Of a DNA stretch of 8,432 nucleotides, positions 5,359-8,432 are shown piece by piece. Source of the DNA: Actinomycetota bacterium (GTDB taxonomy: Bacteria; Actinomycetota; Thermoleophilia; Gaiellales; Gaiellaceae); contig JACCVK010000172.1 of the NCBI GenBank assembly GCA_013698195.1, forward strand, positions 1 to 8,432, read 5' to 3'. A program made the position numbers and the translations under genes. Below the pieces are notes generated by a model. It did not search any database. It had not been told where the DNA came from and saw only the letters and a program-made list of their open reading frames with translations. Position 1 is the stretch's first letter; the number at the start of each line of letters is the position of its first letter.

Positions 5359-5393
5359 CAGGAGGAACGCCGCGCAGGGTCGAACTAGACCGC
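5359..5393 (+). promoter_or_regulatory. Strong Shine-Dalgarno sequence set too far from the methyltransferase start
   Basis: AGGAGGA (5360-5366), the best Shine-Dalgarno match in the window, follows the yraN stop. No ATG, GTG or TTG lies 4-12 nt after it; the first in-frame candidate is GTG 5394. Between them GGTC (5378-5381) can pair with GACC (5388-5391), with CGC/GCG (5373-5375 with 5392-5394) outside. Such a fold would shorten the effective distance. The function is inference. Confidence 0.35.
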
Positions 5394-6557
5394 GTGGGCC
5401 AGACGCAGACCGCGCTCTACCGAGGGCTTGCGGAAGAGGGGCTCCAGCTCTCGTGGTCCGAGGCGGAGCTCCCCGAGCGCGAGCGAACCAAGCACGTCCA
5501 CCGCCTCCATCCCTACCTGGGGAAGTTCGTTCCCCAGCTCGTCGAAGCGTTGCTCGGCCGCTATGTCCGACCGGGTGGGCGCGTGCTCGATCCCTTCGCA
5601 GGCTCGGGCACGACCCTCGTGCAAGCGCTCGAGTCGGGCCACGACGCAGTCGGCGTCGACATCGCCGCTTTCAACTGCCTGCTCATGCGGGCGAAGACCG
5701 CACGTTACGACCTCTTCTCGCTCGAGCACGAGCTGCGGGACGCACTGTCGCGTCGCGGCCGTACCCGGCGCCGTCCGAACGGGTTCGTGCGCGACTGGTA
5801 CGCGCCACGTGCTGCCGCCGAGCTCCTCCACTTCCGCGAGCTTGCGCCGGAATACGAGCACGCTGAGGTGCTGCGCGTGGTGCTGGCGCGAGCAGCTCGT
5901 TCGGCGCGGCTCACGAGCCACTTCGACCTCGAATTCCCGCGTGCGCCGACGATTGGGCCGTACTGGTGTCACAAGCACCGGCGTACGTGCACTCCGGTCG
6001 CGGAGGCGGACAAGTTCATCGCCCGCTATCTCATCGACACGCTCGAGCGGATCAAGGCGTTTCAACGCGTTCGGCACCGTTCGCGCAGAGCCGAGGTGAT
6101 CCACGGCGACGCCCGCGACATCGACCTTGCCGATCGCTTCGATGCCATCCTCACCTCGCCGCCCTACCCGGGTCTCATCGACTACCACGAGCAGCATCGC
6201 TACGCATACGAGCTTCTCGATCTCGACGACCGGCGCGAGCGAGAGCTTGGTGCTGCGTCTCGAGGCACGAGCCGCGCGGCGGTCGACGAGTACGTGGTGG
6301 GCATCGCAGCGGCGCTATCGAACGTGCTCCCCTCGCTCGCGCCGCATGCTCCGGTGATCGTCGTGGTGAACGATCGCCGCGATCTCTATCCGGCGATCTT
6401 CGAAAGCGTGGGCCTCGAGGTCGTCGAACGACTCGAGCGGCACGTGAACCGAAGAACCGGACGTCGCTCGGGCGAGTACTACGAATCCATCTTCGTCACG
6501 GCGAGGACGTCGTCGGAGCTCGCTCCTCACCGTTCGAGCCGTGCAAGCAAAACGTGA
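5394..6557 (+). CDS. Solitary SPPY-type DNA methyltransferase (N6-adenine or N4-cytosine class)
   Basis: This is a predicted SAM-dependent DNA amino-methyltransferase of 387 residues. An entry segment HRLHPYLGKFVPQLVEALL lies at about 37-55. SAM motif I is VLDPFAGSGTTLVQA (64-78), with VGVDI at 86-90. A helical middle region contains CHKHRRTC (192-199), a possible zinc site. Motif IV is LTSPPYPGLIDYHEQHRY (253-270), and a final beta-rich part includes VIVVVNDRRD and EYYESIFVTA. Motif I precedes IV by about 190 residues, with the intervening segment probably holding target recognition. The open frame extends upstream into yraN, but that part is Arg-rich read-through, so I start at GTG 5394. 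Target base and site cannot be told from sequence. A tRNA or rRNA substrate is possible but less likely given SPPY. No restriction gene is adjacent. Confidence 0.85.
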   Translation: MGQTQTALYRGLAEEGLQLSWSEAELPERERTKHVHRLHPYLGKFVPQLVEALLGRYVRPGGRVLDPFAGSGTTLVQALESGHDAVGVDIAAFNCLLMRAKTARYDLFSLEHELRDALSRRGRTRRRPNGFVRDWYAPRAAAELLHFRELAPEYEHAEVLRVVLARAARSARLTSHFDLEFPRAPTIGPYWCHKHRRTCTPVAEADKFIARYLIDTLERIKAFQRVRHRSRRAEVIHGDARDIDLADRFDAILTSPPYPGLIDYHEQHRYAYELLDLDDRRERELGAASRGTSRAAVDEYVVGIAAALSNVLPSLAPHAPVIVVVNDRRDLYPAIFESVGLEVVERLERHVNRRTGRRSGEYYESIFVTARTSSELAPHRSSRASKT

Positions 6558-6562
6558 GAAAT

Positions 6563-6582
6563 GCGTGAGCGCCAGCTCGCAC
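6563..6582 (+). terminator. Weak candidate terminator hairpin after the methyltransferase
   Basis: GCGTGAGC (6563-6570) and GCTCGCAC (6575-6582) pair around a GCCA loop with one mismatch and one G-U pair. It begins 5 nt after the methyltransferase stop. No T-run follows. It would separate the rnhB-yraN-methyltransferase unit from the next promoter. Confidence 0.3.
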
Positions 6583-6598
6583 CGACCGAAGGCGCGGT

Positions 6599-6604
6599 TA
6601 GCCT
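6599..6604 (+). promoter_or_regulatory. Candidate -10 hexamer for the collagen-like gene
   Basis: TAGCCT matches TANNNT and the local TANCCT form. A start about 7 nt downstream (near 6611) would give a leader of about 20 nt containing AGGAAAGGGG (6617-6626), well spaced before ATG 6632. Unlike ffh, trmD, rnhB and comM, this gene would be a leadered transcript. Confidence 0.45.
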
Positions 6605-6631
6605 GACATGAATGCCAGGAAAGGGGACAAA

Positions 6632-7243
6632 ATGCGAAAGCTCGTGCGCCGGGGGCCGTCTCCGGCACTGGTAATTGCCTGTCTCGCATTGCTCGTCGCG
6701 CTGGGTGGGACAAGCGTCGCCGCCGTGAGCCAATTGAGCAGAAACAGCGTCGGGACGGCTCAGTTACGCAACTCGGCCGTGACGAATCCGAAGATCCGCA
6801 ACAACGCGGTGACGTCGGCCAAGGTCGCGAACCGCTCGCTTCTCCGCTCGGACTTCGCTCCAGGCCAGCTTCCGGCGGGACCGACTGGACCGCAAGGCCC
6901 GGCAGGGGCTGCGGGTCCGGCAGGCCCGGCAGGCGCGGCGGGAGCGAAGGGAACGATCGGAACGGTCGTCGTCCGGAACCAGTCGGCCTCAGTGACGGAT
7001 GCCGTCGACAACAACCAGGTCTATGGAACCGCCGAGGTACAGGCTCTGTGCTCGTCCGGCGAGCTCGCGATCTCGGGAGGCGCCGGCTGGAGCGACAGCA
7101 ACGCGGGGCTCGAGCTCTTCCTCGGTCGGATCACGCCCGTGACGAACGCGACGAACCAGGTGATCGGCTTCCTGGGCTCCGGGCTCAACGACACCGGACA
7201 GTCGAGCACCTTCACGGTCTACTCGCTCTGCTACACCCCCTGA
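6632..7243 (+). CDS. Secreted or membrane-anchored protein with Asn-Ala-Val-Thr repeats and a collagen-like tract
   Basis: This is a 203-residue exported protein of unknown role. Its parts in order are: a basic N-terminus; a hydrophobic segment (about 11-31), acting as signal peptide or anchor; about four degenerate 10-residue repeats (38-75, consensus N-S/N-A-V-T-x-x-K-I/V-x); nine Gly-X-Y triplets (83-109) rich in Pro and Ala; and a C-terminal domain of about 90 residues with Cys140 and Cys200. Cys16 sits inside the hydrophobic run without a good lipobox. I chose ATG 6632 over the in-frame ATG 6608 because AGGAAAGGGG precedes it at proper spacing and 6608 is only 3 nt from the -10. Codon third positions look less G/C-biased than in neighbouring genes. 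Proteins of this type seem common in Thermoleophilia. A surface or adhesive role is inference. Confidence 0.85.
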   Translation: MRKLVRRGPSPALVIACLALLVALGGTSVAAVSQLSRNSVGTAQLRNSAVTNPKIRNNAVTSAKVANRSLLRSDFAPGQLPAGPTGPQGPAGAAGPAGPAGAAGAKGTIGTVVVRNQSASVTDAVDNNQVYGTAEVQALCSSGELAISGGAGWSDSNAGLELFLGRITPVTNATNQVIGFLGSGLNDTGQSSTFTVYSLCYTP

Positions 7244-7255
7244 CGTAGCACTTTT

Positions 7256-7293
7256 GGTACGAAGGCGTGTCCCACCCGACACGCCTTCGTGCC
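7256..7293 (+). terminator. 16-bp stem-loop between the collagen-like gene and comM: terminator or operator
   Basis: ACGAAGGCGTGTC (7259-7271) and GACACGCCTTCGT (7278-7290) are exact inverted complements around CCACCC. A T-G wobble and two G-C pairs (7256-7258 with 7291-7293) extend the stem to 16 bp. It follows the collagen-like gene's stop by 12 nt. There is no T-run on either side, as is common for actinobacterial terminators. It also ends exactly where the comM TACCGT hexamer begins, covering the promoter spacer and -35 region, so a repressor operator is a real alternative. Confidence 0.65.
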
Positions 7294-7299
7294 TACCGT
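7294..7299 (+). promoter_or_regulatory. Candidate -10 hexamer of a leaderless comM promoter
   Basis: TACCGT ends 7 nt before ATG 7307, the same spacing as at rnhB. The intervening GGCGCAG is not a convincing ribosome binding site at this distance. An in-frame GTG at 7298 overlaps the hexamer and is the alternative start. Confidence 0.45.
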
Positions 7300-7306
7300 G
7301 GCGCAG

Positions 7307-8432
7307 ATGCTCGCCCGTGCGGTGACCCACGCAATCGTCGGCCTCGAGCCACGACGCGTCGAGGTCGAAGCGCATCTCCAGACGGGCGTACCGGGCTTTG
7401 CGATCGTCGGCCTTGCGGATCGCGCGGGACAAGAGGCGAAGCACCGCGTGCGGAGCGGCGTCGTGTCCGCTTCGCTCGAGTGGCCGCTCAACCGGCGCAT
7501 CACGGTCAACCTTGCGCCCGCTGCGCTCAGGAAGGAGGGCTCAGGCTTCGATCTCCCGATCTCGCTGGCTGTCCTCGCCGCGACGCGTCAGCTTCCGCCC
7601 GAGCGGCTCGTCGAGCACGCGTCGGTCGGCGAGCTTGCGCTCGACGGGCGCGTCCGCCCCGTCGCTGGGACACTCTCCATCGCCGAAGGAGCCCGGCAGG
7701 CCGGGCTCGGCCGCATGGTCTGTGCGGCGGAGTCCGCACCCGAGGCTGCGCTCGCCGGAGTCGAGCCGGTGCCTGTTCGTCATCTGGCTGAGGCAGTCGC
7801 GTATCTCCGGGGCGAGATCGATGCACCGGAGTTCGATCCACTCTCGGAGGAGGCGCTCGAGGGCGTGAGCGTGCCGGACCTTGCGGACGTGCGCGGGCAG
7901 GAGCGGGCGCGCCGAGCGCTCGAGATCGCGGCTGCGGGATCCCACAACCTTCTGCTGGCCGGCCCGCCGGGCACCGGTAAGTCCATGCTTGCGAAGCGCC
8001 TGCCGGGAGTCCTCCCGCCGCTCACGCGGCAGGAGGCGCTGGAGGTGACGCGGATTCACTCCGTGGCGGGCCTGCTTCCTCCGGGGAGGCCGCTGGTCAC
8101 GGTGCCACCATTCCGCGCCCCGCATCACGGGGCGTCGGCACCTGCGATCGTCGGCGGGGGCTCAGCGCCGCGGCCGGGAGAGGTTTCGCTCGCCCATCGC
8201 GGTGTGCTCCTGCTCGACGAGTTGCCCGAGTTTCCACGGCCCGTTCTCGAGGCCCTCCGCCAACCACTCGAGGACGGCGTCGTCGCGGTCGCCCGCACGG
8301 GTGGGCATGCCATCTTCCCGGCGCGCTTTCAGCTCGTCGGGACGATGAACATGTGCCCCTGTGGCGGCCGCGGCGACCCAGGTCAAGAGTGCGGATGCAC
8401 CGCTCAGCGGCTCGCCGCCTACCGTGAGCGCC
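7307..8432 (+). CDS. comM: ComM/YifB Mg-chelatase-like AAA+ ATPase, partial at its 3' end
   Basis: The first 375 codons of a ComM-family protein (usual length about 500) are present, and the window ends before the stop. In Vibrio cholerae ComM is a hexameric helicase that promotes branch migration during integration of transforming DNA. The N-terminal ChlI-type domain (about 1-190) includes HAIVGLEPRRVEVEAHLQTG, IVGLADRA, NLAPAALRKEGSGFDLPI and VGELALDGRVRPV. The AAA+ core has Walker A GPPGTGKS (219-226), RAPHHGAS, Walker B LLLDELPEF (301-309) and the Cys cluster CPCG (350-353) with CGC (362-364). MNM replaces the usual MNP before CPCG. The start at ATG 7307 gives the family-typical MLARAVTHAIVGLE; GTG 7298 would add three residues. 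dprA usually follows in related genomes but lies outside this window. Confidence 0.95.
   Translation, partial: MLARAVTHAIVGLEPRRVEVEAHLQTGVPGFAIVGLADRAGQEAKHRVRSGVVSASLEWPLNRRITVNLAPAALRKEGSGFDLPISLAVLAATRQLPPERLVEHASVGELALDGRVRPVAGTLSIAEGARQAGLGRMVCAAESAPEAALAGVEPVPVRHLAEAVAYLRGEIDAPEFDPLSEEALEGVSVPDLADVRGQERARRALEIAAAGSHNLLLAGPPGTGKSMLAKRLPGVLPPLTRQEALEVTRIHSVAGLLPPGRPLVTVPPFRAPHHGASAPAIVGGGSAPRPGEVSLAHRGVLLLDELPEFPRPVLEALRQPLEDGVVAVARTGGHAIFPARFQLVGTMNMCPCGGRGDPGQECGCTAQRLAAYRER

Noticed and set aside
5262..5393. N-terminal extension of the methyltransferase frame into yraN
   Set aside because: The 44 residues are mostly Arg, Ala and Ser, overlap yraN in another frame, and end in a region with a stop-adjacent gap. 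Recognisable similarity starts after GTG 5394.
5394..6557. Complete restriction-modification or phage-defence island
   Set aside because: Only a methyltransferase is present. The neighbours are yraN and a collagen-like gene, with no endonuclease, helicase or integrase.
6677..6682. Lipobox around Cys16 of the collagen-like protein
   Set aside because: The Cys sits in the middle of the hydrophobic run and is followed by more hydrophobic residues. The -3 to -1 residues (V-I-A) are a poor lipobox.
6855..6960. CRISPR-like or minisatellite array
   Set aside because: The repetition is codon-level Gly-X-Y coding within an intact frame, without regular spacers.
7267..7791. Open frame of 174 codons overlapping the start of comM
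   Set aside because: Another + frame over the same bases encodes a clear ComM protein from 7307 to the window end. This one is Arg/Ala-rich noise.

Overview
The window is a GC-rich stretch of bacterial chromosome. Every gene is on the + strand and packed tightly, and the last gene runs off the right edge. The content is mostly translation, protein-export and nucleic-acid housekeeping genes. Gene family and order point to Actinomycetota. The collagen-like secreted protein at 6632-7243, with an Arg-rich N-terminus, one hydrophobic segment, Asn-Ala-Val-Thr repeats and a Gly-X-Y tract, is of a type I associate with the class Thermoleophilia (Gaiellales or Solirubrobacterales). That placement is inference; no rRNA gene is present.

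Layout, left to right. Positions 70-1395 encode Ffh, the SRP GTPase. Next come rpsP (ribosomal protein bS16), a KH-domain protein of the KhpA type, rimM (16S maturation) and trmD (tRNA m1G37 methyltransferase), the classical rpsP-rimM-trmD cluster. Signal peptidase I (lepB) follows, then rplS (bL19), rnhB (RNase HII) and a YraN/UPF0102 nuclease-fold protein. In many actinobacteria yraN is followed directly by the Mg-chelatase-like AAA+ gene comM. Here two extra genes lie between them: a solitary SPPY-type DNA methyltransferase (5394-6557) and the collagen-like protein. The comM gene starts at 7307 and is cut by the window end.

How the genes work together. Ffh and LepB are the entry and exit steps of co-translational secretion. 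RpsP, RimM, KhpA, TrmD and RplS build or tune the ribosome and decoding. RNase HII, YraN, the methyltransferase and ComM act, or probably act, on DNA; ComM is a branch-migration helicase of natural transformation in species where it has been studied.

The main structure not explained by the genes is regulatory. Four start codons (ffh, trmD, rnhB, comM) have a TANNNT hexamer ending 6-8 nt upstream and no Shine-Dalgarno sequence, the layout expected of leaderless transcripts. The trmD and rnhB versions are nearly the same sequence. An imperfect hairpin covers the rpsP ribosome binding site. A 16-bp dyad lies immediately before the comM promoter hexamer. No gap longer than 300 bases lacks a gene. 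I see no tRNA, rRNA, CRISPR array, insertion sequence or transposase.
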